A DNA stretch of 35,700 bases from Spirochaetales bacterium (GTDB lineage: Bacteria > Spirochaetota > Spirochaetia > SZUA-6 > RPPD01). Position numbers and translations under genes: made by a program. Below the pieces are notes generated by a model. That model saw only the letters and a program-made list of their open reading frames with translations, made no database searches and was not told the DNA's origin. Positions 14,899 through 25,220 of the stretch are shown here, piece after piece (the stretch's first letter is position 1; each line of letters starts with the position of its first letter). The stretch lies in contig JAFGSW010000073.1 in assembly GCA_016934415.1 (NCBI GenBank), forward strand, positions 1-35,700, in the 5' to 3' direction.

Positions 14899-17055
14899 CT
14901 AGAACAATTGAATCCCGAAAAACGCCCTGGGCACGATGTTGACTGGTTGGGCGGAACCGTCGATCGGAATGGAAAACAGTGAATCGGCCATAAACTCCGA
15001 ATCGTACAGAAGGCCGGGGATGTACACCTGTGCGCCCACTCCGGCGAAAATGCTGAAGGCGCCGCCCAGTCTGAATCCCGCCTTGAGACGCGCCTGCGGG
15101 ACGAGGGTCGATTCGAACGGAGTCGCCAGCACGTCCTGCGTCGCCCGGTAGCGCGCGAGCATGGCCGCGTCCAGGTCGATGAAAAACGGCCCGATCGGGA
15201 TGCGGAAGCCGAAGCCGGCGCCGACGTACCAGGATTGGCTGCCGTTGGCGAAGTCGCAGCCGCCGAGGATCATTCCGTAGGAGATCTTGGTGCCCAGCTT
15301 GAAGGCGACGTTCGTGAACCCGCTCATATCCTGCCACGCCTCGATGTCGTGAATGCCGTTCTTCTCGATGTTGAAGAGTCCGAGCGCGAATCCATCATTG
15401 TTCTCCGAGATGTTGACCAGGCCGATCTGCACGCCGCGGACGTTTTTTGCCGTGTTGATCACGCCGATCTGCGCGCCGTTCACGTCGCCGGCGCCGTTGA
15501 AAAGGCCCGACGTTTGGAGGCCGTTCACATTGCCCGCGCTGTTGAACAGGCCCGCCGCCTGCACGCCGGAGACGGTCCCGCCGCTCACGTTGAAAAGCCC
15601 CGACAGCTGGGCGCCCGCGAAATCACCTCCGGAGACGTTGAACAGGCCCGCCGTCTGCACGTAGCCCGCCCGGCCGTTCACGATGTTGAAAAGGCCGGAA
15701 GCCGCCGCACCCGCCATATCCCCGTTCACGACGGTGAACAGCGACGAGCCGGCGAAACCGTACAGGTCGTTTTCGATGATGCACCCGAACACGCTCACGG
15801 CCGCTCCGGCCACGGTTTGCGCGCGGCCCACCGTCAGGTTGATCAAGACATTGTTGGTGACGACGACGTTCGAGTTCGGTCGCGCGACGCGGGTGGGGAA
15901 TAACGTCAAGCGTAAAACGTTGAACTGGAAGACGAAATCGTCCGCCGGTTCCGTTTCGCCGGCGGAATCCGGCGCCGCGTCGGCGTCGGGCTCGTCCCCG
16001 CGCCTGACGGTCCCCTCCGGCTGCACGGCCCGGAGGTCCGACGCGCGCAGGATCGCCCGGCGGCCTGAGGAGAGCCGTACCGCGGCCTGGGAAAGAGCGC
16101 CCTGCGCGTCCACCAGGACGGTATAGTCGCCCGGCGACAAACCTATCTCCAGGGAACCTTTGTCCTGCTTGTTCAGCTCCACCACCAGTTTCTTCGCCGC
16201 GTCGCGAATGTAGATCCGGCCGGTGACGGCGTCGTCGATGAGGAGGCCGGCCGAGGTTTCCCGCAAATCGGTGAGGACCAGGTCGCCGGTGCCCGTGAGC
16301 TGGATGTCGTAGGAAGGGTGCTGGGGGCCGAACTGGGTTCGCTCCGTGCGCACCAGGGTCTCGTTGAACGCGTACTGGTAGGCTTCGTTCAGCGTCACGA
16401 CCCCGTCGCGGCTCGCATCCGCGGCGCCCCGCAGGCCGGAGACGAGGTAATGGGTGAAAAAGGAGGCTTCGATATTGTCCGATTCCTGCGCCGCCTCGGT
16501 CTCCGAACTCGAGGTCAGGAAGGCGTATCCTTTCATCTCGACCGCCGCGTCCTGCATGAAGGGAGGCCGTTGGACGCCGCCCTTGGCGCGGATGAACACG
16601 CCCGAGGCGCAGGAGTCGATGACCGCCATGCGCACGTCGGTATTGACGCCCGTGATGAGGGTGCGCAATTCCTTGTATCCGAGGCGCTGTTCGCCGATAA
16701 GGAGCCCCTCCTCGTCCGAGTGGCCGGAATAATAGAAGACGAACTCGCGCCGCTTGGCCTCGCTCTTCGCGGCGGCGATCTTTTTCCCCATGTCCGCGAA
16801 CGCCCTGACGACGTTGTCGAGCATCGGGTTCAGGAGCAGCACCCGGTTGGACACGGGCAGCCCGCCCATGTCCTGCATGACGGCGGCGAACGCCTGCGCG
16901 TCGCTCGCGGCGAAACGCAGGGAGACGCGTTCGGGCCCGCCCTCATTGCTCCCCACGATGATCCCGTACCGCTCGAGCGCCGCGGACTCATTGGCGGCGA
17001 CGAGGGCGGGAGCGGCGAGGCAGACGACGGCAAGACAAAAGATAATGCGTTTCAT
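14899..17055 (-). CDS. Exported caspase-family protein with LA_2272-like surface repeats
   Basis: The 718-residue protein starts with a signal peptide (residues 1 to about 21). A caspase/C14-type peptidase domain follows (about 28-260) with catalytic His112 in YYSGHSDEE and Cys149 in IDSCASG. A small beta domain comes next (about 270-345), then an acidic linker, then seven to eight short repeats of 14-16 residues around SGLFN / AGLFN / IGLVN (about 435-570). These resemble Leptospira LA_2272-type surface repeats. The last 150 residues are beta-rich and end in Phe, as outer-membrane barrels do. I infer a periplasmic or surface protease anchored in the outer membrane. The ATG overlaps the anti-sigma stop (ATGA), with AAAGGAG upstream. 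Its target is unknown. Confidence 0.85.
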   Translation of the reverse strand: MKRIIFCLAVVCLAAPALVAANESAALERYGIIVGSNEGGPERVSLRFAASDAQAFAAVMQDMGGLPVSNRVLLLNPMLDNVVRAFADMGKKIAAAKSEAKRREFVFYYSGHSDEEGLLIGEQRLGYKELRTLITGVNTDVRMAVIDSCASGVFIRAKGGVQRPPFMQDAAVEMKGYAFLTSSSETEAAQESDNIEASFFTHYLVSGLRGAADASRDGVVTLNEAYQYAFNETLVRTERTQFGPQHPSYDIQLTGTGDLVLTDLRETSAGLLIDDAVTGRIYIRDAAKKLVVELNKQDKGSLEIGLSPGDYTVLVDAQGALSQAAVRLSSGRRAILRASDLRAVQPEGTVRRGDEPDADAAPDSAGETEPADDFVFQFNVLRLTLFPTRVARPNSNVVVTNNVLINLTVGRAQTVAGAAVSVFGCIIENDLYGFAGSSLFTVVNGDMAGAAASGLFNIVNGRAGYVQTAGLFNVSGGDFAGAQLSGLFNVSGGTVSGVQAAGLFNSAGNVNGLQTSGLFNGAGDVNGAQIGVINTAKNVRGVQIGLVNISENNDGFALGLFNIEKNGIHDIEAWQDMSGFTNVAFKLGTKISYGMILGGCDFANGSQSWYVGAGFGFRIPIGPFFIDLDAAMLARYRATQDVLATPFESTLVPQARLKAGFRLGGAFSIFAGVGAQVYIPGLLYDSEFMADSLFSIPIDGSAQPVNIVPRAFFGIQLF

Positions 17056-17873
17056 GGCTGGGCGTTCTCCTTTACGAGCATAAGCGAGGTGTGCGTGAAA
17101 CTCGACGGCAGGTCGAGCCGCCGGGTCCGGGCCGCGTTTCCGGAGAGGGCGAGGCGTTCGGCCCCGGCGAGCACCATGTCGAGCGCGAAAGGGGCGTCCG
17201 CGGTGACGAAGAAAAACAACTCGAAATCCGGCGCGTCGTCGAGCTCGAACGAGCGCGGCAGCAGCGCCTCGGCGCGCTCGAGTTGGACGTCGGTCGAGGG
17301 CGGGAGGGGCCAGTGGAGCGTGACGGAGCCGCGGCCGTCGATGGAGACGATCGCGCCGTAGCGCTTGGCGAGAGCGTTGTACCGCACCTGGACGACGTCA
17401 CGGGGCCGCACCGCGGCGCCGTCCTTGAGCAGTTCGACCGACTCGCCTCGCAGCCGGTAGACGGCGAGGGAAGGGGAGCCGGACGCGGCGTCGCCCTTGT
17501 AGCGGATGACGTCCGGACCGCCCGCCGCGCCGCTTGAGCCCGGCGAGATGACGAGCGGCAGAAACAGGAAGACGGCGAGCGCGGCCGCGGCCGCGCCGGC
17601 GAAGGCGAGGATCGGGATCGGCCTCCGCCTTCTCCTCCTTTCGGGCGCGCTTTCGGCCGCCTCCAATTTTCCGCGGATCGCCCGGGCCATCGATTCGGCG
17701 GGATGCGTTTTCAGCAGTTCTTCGTTTGATCGGCGCAAATCCTCAATCCTCCGCCGCAGCGTCTCGTCCGTCTCCGCCCGCAGGCGGACGTTTTCACTGC
17801 GCTCCGCATCGAGCTCGCCGAGCAGAAAGCGTTCGAGGACGATATCGGGAATTCCGTCGGTTGCGTTTTTCAT
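17052..17873 (-). CDS. Membrane anti-sigma factor
   Basis: The 273-residue protein has the architecture of a transmembrane anti-sigma factor. It has a short cytoplasmic N-terminal domain (VLERFLLGELDAERS, then charged helices to about residue 80), an Arg cluster, one membrane helix (about 86-108) and a 165-residue extracytoplasmic domain. The classical HxxxCxxC zinc motif is absent. The outer domain (YRLRGESVELLKDG, YGAIVSIDGRGSVTLHWP) resembles DUF4384-like domains that often accompany caspases. It overlaps the sigma gene by 4 bp upstream and the caspase gene by 4 bp downstream, so all three are translated together. The anti-sigma role is inferred from topology and position. Confidence 0.8.
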   Translation of the reverse strand: MKNATDGIPDIVLERFLLGELDAERSENVRLRAETDETLRRRIEDLRRSNEELLKTHPAESMARAIRGKLEAAESAPERRRRRRPIPILAFAGAAAAALAVFLFLPLVISPGSSGAAGGPDVIRYKGDAASGSPSLAVYRLRGESVELLKDGAAVRPRDVVQVRYNALAKRYGAIVSIDGRGSVTLHWPLPPSTDVQLERAEALLPRSFELDDAPDFELFFFVTADAPFALDMVLAGAERLALSGNAARTRRLDLPSSFTHTSLMLVKENAQP

Positions 17874-18355
17874 CCGTATACCACCTTCTGCGCCCCGATC
17901 CGGGCCTTGAGCGCCCTCAGGCGTTTTCTCACTCCGGAAACGGACAGGCCGGACTCGGCCGCGACCTCTTCCAGGCTCATCCCGTCGACGTAACGCATGA
18001 CCGCGATCTCCCTGGTCGTCGGCTTCTCCGATTGAAATATCTTGTCGAGAATGTGCCGGTGGAGAAAGGACTCCGTGTGGTCGGAGGCGTCCGCAATGTG
18101 AAGCAGGACGTCGTTCGAGTCCCGGACGGTCCTGTTTTTTTCCGCGCGCAGGACGTTGAGGCAGACATTGGTCGCGATCCGGTAGAGGAGGCTCGAGGGG
18201 GCCGCGTCGGTGAGCTTGTCCCTGCTCCGCAGGAGCCGGACAAAGGTATCCTGGGCGGCGTCGAGCGCCTTCTGTTCGTCGCGAAGCAGGAAACGACAGC
18301 GCCGCAGAACCATGGGGCCGTACTTTCTGTACAGGAACTCAACGTCGATTCCCAA
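17870..18355 (-). CDS. ECF-type RNA polymerase sigma factor
   Basis: The 161-residue protein has sigma region 2 (FLYRKYGPMVLRRCRFLLRD, then AQDTFVRLL) and region 4 (REIAVMRYVDGMSLEEVAAE, then SGVRKRLRALKARIG). It has no region 3 or extra domain, so it is a group 4 (ECF) sigma factor that should direct RNA polymerase to envelope- or stress-related promoters. The start is TTG 18355, with AAGGA about 8 nt upstream; an ATG at 18360 is out of frame. It is the first gene of the sigma/anti-sigma/caspase unit. Autoregulation is usual for such units, but I could not define its promoter motif. Confidence 0.9.
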   Translation of the reverse strand: MGIDVEFLYRKYGPMVLRRCRFLLRDEQKALDAAQDTFVRLLRSRDKLTDAAPSSLLYRIATNVCLNVLRAEKNRTVRDSNDVLLHIADASDHTESFLHRHILDKIFQSEKPTTREIAVMRYVDGMSLEEVAAESGLSVSGVRKRLRALKARIGAQKVVYG

Positions 18356-18500
18356 AACATGTCCTTGTCAACTCCTCACCAATGTAACACGCGGCAAGGC
18401 CTCCTGCGCTACCGTGAGAAATTATTTTTTCGATTTTCGCCGTCTTCGTCCGGTGTTTGTATTGTATCGCACATCGTTTGATTTCTCAAATCACGGAAGG

Positions 18501-18540
18501 AGCCCGAGGCGAGGCGCGAACGCGCGCGACGCCTCGGGCT
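18501..18540 (-). terminator. Strong hairpin downstream of the outer-membrane protein gene
   Basis: An 11-bp perfect stem (AGCCCGAGGCG / CGCCTCGGGCT) with a GC-rich loop. A second imperfect GC hairpin lies at 18555-18588. Both are in the 307-bp gap (18356-18662) between the stop of the barrel-protein gene and the sigma gene, which also holds the sigma promoter region. No T-run follows the stems. No gene is seen in the gap. Confidence 0.5.
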
Positions 18541-18662
18541 TGCCGTATGAAAAACGCCGCCGCCCCTTTTTACGGGGGCGGGCGGCGGAAAAAGGGAGAC
18601 GATCTGGAATCTCGGCGCCGGCGTTCTCGATGCTTTCTATATTCAATAAAATGGGCGATACA

Positions 18663-19367
18663 CTAGAAGATCGACCAGCCTGCGAAGAGCGAAAGCTCAA
18701 ACTGTGAAACGTCATAGGACGGCAGATCAACGCACGGGATCGCGTCCTGGAAAAACCGGTACAGGATTTTCGTCCCTATGTGGAAATGCTTGAAATTGAG
18801 GCCCAGCCCGGCGCCGCCCCGGGCGAAGATCGAGGCGGAGAGCATGTCGAGAACGCAGTCGTACGTCTCGTGGGTCATACTCACCCGGCCGGCCGCGCCG
18901 ATCCCGCCTTCCACGAAGGGATCGAGGAATGAATCGGCCAGGAAGTGGTAGCGGATATCGAGGGTGCCGATGACGTCGATGAACCACGTCCGTCCGGCTG
19001 TAGGAAGCCCGGTGTCCTGCTGGATGAATCGTCCCAGGTACGTCATGCCGAACCCGAAATGCTTGAAGCGCACCTCCCAGTAGAGGCCCGGAAACACATC
19101 GGAATTGGCGAAGGCGGCCGGGAAATAATCCCACACGCTCGCCTGGGCGGCCAATTCGGACGTACCGATGAAACCGATCCGGAATTGGTTTTCAGGGCGG
19201 CGGCGGGCGGGCGCCTCTTTTTTCTCCGGGCATTCGACCACCACGGTCTGAACCTCCACCTTTTCCACCTTCACGTTCTCTTTTTTGTCGCAATCACAAC
19301 CGTCGTCCGCCGCCGCGGCGAAAGCGACGCCGAACAACATAACGATCATCAGTGCAAACGTACGCAT
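18663..19367 (-). CDS. Outer-membrane beta-barrel protein
   Basis: The 234-residue precursor has a signal peptide (residues 1-20). A short cysteine- and lysine-rich segment with a valine-alternating stretch (about 22-50) follows. The rest is built of alternating polar and hydrophobic strands (FRIGFIGTSELA, WEVRFKHFGFGMTYLG, LDIRYHFLADSF, FVEGGIGAAGR, ARGGAGLGLNFKHFHIGTKILY), ending in SLFAGWSIF. The terminal Phe and strand pattern are typical of 8- to 10-stranded outer-membrane barrels. GGGAGGA precedes ATG 19367. No specific family is recognised. The next minus-strand genes are functionally distinct, so it is probably its own unit. Confidence 0.75.
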   Translation of the reverse strand: MRTFALMIVMLFGVAFAAAADDGCDCDKKENVKVEKVEVQTVVVECPEKKEAPARRRPENQFRIGFIGTSELAAQASVWDYFPAAFANSDVFPGLYWEVRFKHFGFGMTYLGRFIQQDTGLPTAGRTWFIDVIGTLDIRYHFLADSFLDPFVEGGIGAAGRVSMTHETYDCVLDMLSASIFARGGAGLGLNFKHFHIGTKILYRFFQDAIPCVDLPSYDVSQFELSLFAGWSIF

Positions 19368-19765
19368 GCGAATCCTCCCGGTGCGTCAGTATTCCCGGCC
19401 TTCACGGCCATATACACTTCAACACGCCCGGACGGGGAAAGTGTCACCCGTATTTGTGTCTGAATCTCCGTACGGGGAGAAAAGAACTACGGATGACGCG
19501 GATGAGCGCGGATAGGAAAAAGGGAAGGAAAGCTCAATAAGCCAGAAAATACATTTGGAAATTGAGTATAAAACAGTGAAAATTAATGCCTGAACATTTT
19601 AATGCCAGGTTGCTTTCGCATCTATAGTTTCTTCTTTTTATCTTTATCTTCGTTTATTCTTGGTCTTTCTCTCCCGCCTTTTCCATAGACGCGTCCATCC
19701 GCTTTCATCCGTAGTTTCTCTTCCTCTTCATCCGCGACATCCGTGGTTCTCTTCGGGGAGTGGGT
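19368..19765. other. Gene-free gap with two R1 repeats
   Basis: The 398-bp gap carries an R1 repeat in plus orientation (about 19486-19522, 'gatgagcgcggatagg') and two tandem R1 words in minus orientation (about 19690-19755, ending 'catccgtggttc'). They flank about 170 bp of AT-rich sequence and so form an imperfect inverted pair. No credible frame is present. Confidence 0.65.
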
Positions 19766-21097
19766 TCACAGCACCTTGGACACCACGAGCGAGATATCGT
19801 CCTCCTGCTGGCGGTTCGCGATGAGGGGGTCGATTTCTTCGATGATAGCCTGCTTGATGCGGGCGGGGCTTTTGGACGCGTGCTCGGTGACCAGGCGGTA
19901 GAGGGCGGCCTTGTCGTTCTTTTCGCTCTGCTTCGCGAAACTGTCGAGCAGCCCGTCGGTGTAACTCAGGATGATGTCGCCGGGCTCGAGCCGGACGACC
20001 CGGTTATTGTAGTTCGATTCCTCGCCGATGACGCCGACGGGGAGGGAGTTGAAGGGCACTTCGACCACCCGCTTCTCCATCACCGAGTAATAGACGAACG
20101 GGCCGTACCCGGCGTGGCAGAAGACGACGGTGCGGGTGGGGTGGTTGAACATGAACACGGACAGCACGGCGAAGATGTCGTTGGTGGAGTCGGCGAGCAT
20201 GGCGCGGTTGAGAATGCGCACCATCGCCGCCGGGCTCATTTTCTCCCGGGTGATGTTCCGCTGGAAGACGGACCGGATGTTGACCATCACGAAGGCGCCA
20301 GACACGCTTTTGCCCGACACGTCGCACATGATCACGGCGACATGGTCGCCGTCGACGGGGAAGAAATCGTAGTAGTCGCCGCCGACGCCCGCGGCGGCCT
20401 TGTAGAACCCGGACACGCTCAACCGCCCGAAGACGCGGTCCTCGCCGGGGATGAGCAGCCGCTGGATGCGCTCCGCGATGGCGAACTGGTCGTCGAGGAT
20501 GCGCCTCTCGGCCCGCTCGTCCTCGCGCTTCTTCTGGAGGATAAGGTACTCGTTCTTGATGAGGACGTAGAAGAAGATGATGAGGGTGACGGCGAGGAGG
20601 CTCAAGGCGAGGAGCGCCATCTCGTAGACCGAGTAGGGAATGGAGACGAGGACGTGCAGCTCGTTCATCGCGGTCAGGACGACGATGACAAGGATCTCCA
20701 GCGCGATCCAGACGAACCCCTTCCAGCCGTCCCTGAGGAACAGGGCGAGGAGGGGGAAGGTGAAGAACCAGAAGAGCCCGGTCTTGTCGTCGCTCCCGAA
20801 CAGGAGAAGGCTCGGAAAGAGGCCGAGCATGAGGAGCAGGATCACGAAACTCGCGAATTCGATGTTCTTGGTCCGGCGGAGGAGGATGAGGTTGAGAATG
20901 CTCCAGATTCCACCCATGATTTCGATCCCGCCGAGGATGAAAAAATGCCGGAAGAGGTTGAACGTCCCGATGACGAGCGCGAACGAGGTGCCGATGATGG
21001 AGAAAACGGTGACGACGGTGAATTTGAGACGGCGGAACCCGTCTCCGGGGTGCTCGCCCCCGCCCGAGAAATAATCGTGAAAAAGCTGTTTGAGCAT
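19766..21097 (-). CDS. Membrane SpoIIE-type (PPM) serine phosphatase
   Basis: The 443-residue protein has an N-terminal membrane region of about six to seven hydrophobic helices (residues about 25-190), a short coiled linker (KNEYLILQKKREDERAERR) and a C-terminal PPM/SpoIIE phosphatase domain. Diagnostic motifs are AERIQRLLIP, GVGGDYYDFFPVDGDH, the metal-binding CDVSGKSVSGA, LSYTDGLLDS and the final EDDISLVV. It should dephosphorylate a phosphoserine partner, typically an anti-anti-sigma (STAS) protein, but none is encoded nearby. I chose ATG 21097 (after GGGAGGAAGG) over ATG 21145, which has no ribosome site. The N-terminal membrane part is probably the sensor. Confidence 0.9.
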   Translation of the reverse strand: MLKQLFHDYFSGGGEHPGDGFRRLKFTVVTVFSIIGTSFALVIGTFNLFRHFFILGGIEIMGGIWSILNLILLRRTKNIEFASFVILLLMLGLFPSLLLFGSDDKTGLFWFFTFPLLALFLRDGWKGFVWIALEILVIVVLTAMNELHVLVSIPYSVYEMALLALSLLAVTLIIFFYVLIKNEYLILQKKREDERAERRILDDQFAIAERIQRLLIPGEDRVFGRLSVSGFYKAAAGVGGDYYDFFPVDGDHVAVIMCDVSGKSVSGAFVMVNIRSVFQRNITREKMSPAAMVRILNRAMLADSTNDIFAVLSVFMFNHPTRTVVFCHAGYGPFVYYSVMEKRVVEVPFNSLPVGVIGEESNYNNRVVRLEPGDIILSYTDGLLDSFAKQSEKNDKAALYRLVTEHASKSPARIKQAIIEEIDPLIANRQQEDDISLVVSKVL

Positions 21098-21305
21098 GGG
21101 ACGCCTTCCTCCCGGAGCCTTATACCTCCCGTTCACTGTTTTCATAAGATTTTATCGTTAGGAGTCGGCCGGAGAAGGTGTGGCTGTCTCGGTCCCCGCC
21201 CGCCGAATACTCTACATGAAAAATCGAAAACGCGCAAGAAAAAAAACGGCGCGGCGATAATTTTCCGCGCCGCTTGGGACCCACATCGAAGATCGACCGC
21301 CGCGG

Positions 21306-22538
21306 TTACGGCGACGGCTTCGTATCGTCCTTGGCTTTGGCGAGGCCGGGGAGATTGCCGAGGAAGCCCACGATCATCGCGATCACGAGCGTCAGGATTT
21401 CCTCGACGCCGGAGAGATCGGCGCTGAAATTCACGCCCGTCAGGTTTACGCCGACGGTATAGGCGGCGGCCGCCATGAAACCGAGAATGATTCCGAGGCA
21501 GATGCGGCAGACGACGGCCGCGGGTGGATTTTTCCTTTTCATTATTTCGTCCCGCGACATCAGAATCTTCGCGACCGCGCCGAAGATTCCGCCCACGATC
21601 GCGAAGACGATGAAGCGCAGCGGAAATTCAAAGAACACCGAGGTCGAGGCGGTGAGCCCGGCCGCCGGGTAGGAGACGGTCACCGTCGTCTCTCCCAGGT
21701 TGAAGGACCGGAGCGGGTGGGTGCCGTAGCCGTTCTCGTCCAGCGTCACCCGCGTATCCGCGCCCAGGATGCCGCCCGAGGCGTGGAGCAGGACCGTGTT
21801 GTTACCGCCGGCCGCCAGATCGGGTACGGCCACGCTCAAGGTCGTCGTCTGGAGACCCCACCCGTAGATGCGTTTCGGGTTCGCCTCGATCATGATCTTT
21901 GATCGGTTGACCGGGATGTCGAGCGGGATGTGCTCGTTCAAGAAGCTGGGGAGGATGGTCACGAGGACGGGCGAATCGGGATTGCGCGCGCTGAGCCTGA
22001 CCGTCCGGTAGGAGAAAGTCCGGTCGATCACGACGTCGGACGGCTCGGCAAAGCCGGCGGCGGGGGTGATGTGGAAGCGGACCGGTTGGGGCAGGGCGAC
22101 GACCGCGTCGCCGGAGGCCCCGGCCTCGACGAGCACCGCGATCTGGAGCGACGCTGTATAGCCGACGGCGCTCGACTCGAAGTTATAGCCGCCGCCCGGG
22201 ATTTCCACGTCGGGCTGCAGCGTGAGCCGACGGTTGTCCTTGAGGACGGGCTGGATCCCGATGGGCAGCTTCACATTCACCGTCCCGTCCGCCTGCACGG
22301 ATTGAACCGGCGCCGATCTCAATTTCCACGCCACGAACGACCCGGTCGGCAGCTTGATCGAAGCCGTATTCGGGGCCGAGGTGGGGGCGGCGTCCGGCTT
22401 GACGATCACGGTGTTCAACGCGCCCGCGCTCCGCAGGGCGCGCAGGTCGACCTGCTGCTCCTCTTGCGCCCCCGCCGCCATCGCCTGGAGAAAGAAAACA
22501 ATGCCCAAGATATACGCGATACGTTTTTGAGGTTTCAA
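21306..22538 (-). CDS. Exported, membrane-anchored protein with Ig-like beta domains
   Basis: The 410-residue protein has a signal peptide (ends near AAGAQ), about 290 residues of beta-rich extracytoplasmic sequence and a C-terminal membrane region of three helices (FIVFAIVGGIFGAVAKIL, then ICLGIILGFMAAAAYTVGV, then a TLVIAMIVGFLGN helix). The beta region contains RTVRLSARNPDSPVLVTILP and KRIYGWGLQTTTLSVAV, resembling Ig-like or cohesin-like repeats, but no named family is recognised. The start is TTG 22538: it gives a clean signal peptide (KPQKRIAYILGIVF) and has GGGGAGG 9 nt upstream. The frame extends farther but without a plausible start. Confidence 0.7.
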   Translation of the reverse strand: MKPQKRIAYILGIVFFLQAMAAGAQEEQQVDLRALRSAGALNTVIVKPDAAPTSAPNTASIKLPTGSFVAWKLRSAPVQSVQADGTVNVKLPIGIQPVLKDNRRLTLQPDVEIPGGGYNFESSAVGYTASLQIAVLVEAGASGDAVVALPQPVRFHITPAAGFAEPSDVVIDRTFSYRTVRLSARNPDSPVLVTILPSFLNEHIPLDIPVNRSKIMIEANPKRIYGWGLQTTTLSVAVPDLAAGGNNTVLLHASGGILGADTRVTLDENGYGTHPLRSFNLGETTVTVSYPAAGLTASTSVFFEFPLRFIVFAIVGGIFGAVAKILMSRDEIMKRKNPPAAVVCRICLGIILGFMAAAAYTVGVNLTGVNFSADLSGVEEILTLVIAMIVGFLGNLPGLAKAKDDTKPSP

Positions 22539-22916
22539 CTTCGGTCGCCTCCCCTTTTTGCATGATGCTTTCCGCGATCCGGTGCGCCGAGGCGTCTGTC
22601 CGCCGCGGCACCCGCCGGTTGCCATTATATATGACGGAATTCCCGGGCGCAATAAAATTATCGAAAAAATGAGAAGCGGCGCGCGATTTTATGCAAGGAC
22701 ATGCGGAAAGGCGGGCCGGATCCGGGACATTGGCGTATCACGGGCGGCGGGGCGGCTCTTGGGGCATCGCCGCCGTTTTCAACTATTTTAAAATCATACA
22801 AAAAGTTTGATGATAAAAATATCCCGATCTGGTACATGTAGAGACAAGTCGTCAGTAGAAAAGTCGATTTAATATTGCGGATGCCATCCGTAACGTCTAT
22901 TGCCAAAGGAGGGGGC
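22539..22916. other. Intergenic region between divergent genes
   Basis: This 378-bp gap holds the ribosome site for the minus-strand gene and, toward the right, an AT-rich stretch (about 22780-22880) likely to contain the promoter of the small gene at 22917. No convincing -35/-10 pair could be fixed. No R1 repeat, RNA gene or frame of note is seen. Confidence 0.4.
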
Positions 22917-23204
22917 ATGCCGGATTTAACGACGAAACCGGGGGCGGCGGTCAGATTCATGTCCTCCAGCGACAGTTGCAACGCCCTGGTGAAAAGCTCC
23001 AACGGTACGCACCAGGCGATCGGCGCCGGGGAGCTGGTGCCGACCAACGCGCCCGGGAAATACCTGTTGACGGCCATTCACCTCGGATTGGACGATTTTA
23101 CCATCAGCCTGCACGACGAGGGAACGCCCGCCGCGTCCGTTCCCCATACCGCCTCGGACACGGGCCGGGAGCTGGCTTCGCTCACCTACGTGGTCGCGGG
23201 CTGA
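22917..23204 (+). CDS. Small protein of unknown function
   Basis: The 95-residue protein begins at ATG 22917, preceded by a strong AAAGGAGG. It is soluble-looking, rich in Ser, Thr, Ala and Gly, with one hydrophobic stretch (KYLLTAIHLGLDDFTISLHD). It has no signal peptide or membrane helix. I recognise no family. The strong ribosome site is the main support. R1 repeats follow its stop. Confidence 0.55.
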   Translation: MPDLTTKPGAAVRFMSSSDSCNALVKSSNGTHQAIGAGELVPTNAPGKYLLTAIHLGLDDFTISLHDEGTPAASVPHTASDTGRELASLTYVVAG

Positions 23205-23267
23205 GACGCTCGGCTTTCATTGTCCGCTCTCCGCGCGCCCTTTCTCCGGCGGCTCAACCTCCGGAAG

Positions 23268-23375
23268 GTGAACTACGGATGAACGAGGATAAGCGCGGAT
23301 AAAGAAGGGGAGAGAAAAGCTCCTTTCTCTGTTTCCATCCGCGATCATCCGCGTCCTATCCGTAGTTTTTTCCCT
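23268..23375. repeat. Inverted pair of R1 repeats
   Basis: A plus-orientation R1 copy (about 23271-23305, 'ctacggatgaacgagg') and a minus-orientation copy (about 23335-23372, 'catccgcgtcctatccgt') face each other across about 30 bp, so a transcript could fold into a long hairpin. It sits between the small unknown gene and the ABC exporter. Confidence 0.75.
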
Positions 23376-23462
23376 CTTCCTCGGGGCGTAACGGCTTTTC
23401 TTGTCTTCTTCCCGAAAACGTATTACCATTACTAGACACCCATTCATTCCCCCGGAGTTTTC

Positions 23463-25216
<1,754 letters not shown>

Positions 25217-25220
<4 letters not shown>

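Noticed and set aside
19760..21427. 555-residue plus-strand frame
   Set aside because: It is antisense to the SpoIIE-type phosphatase; Asp/Glu-rich shadow frames are common opposite GC-rich genes.
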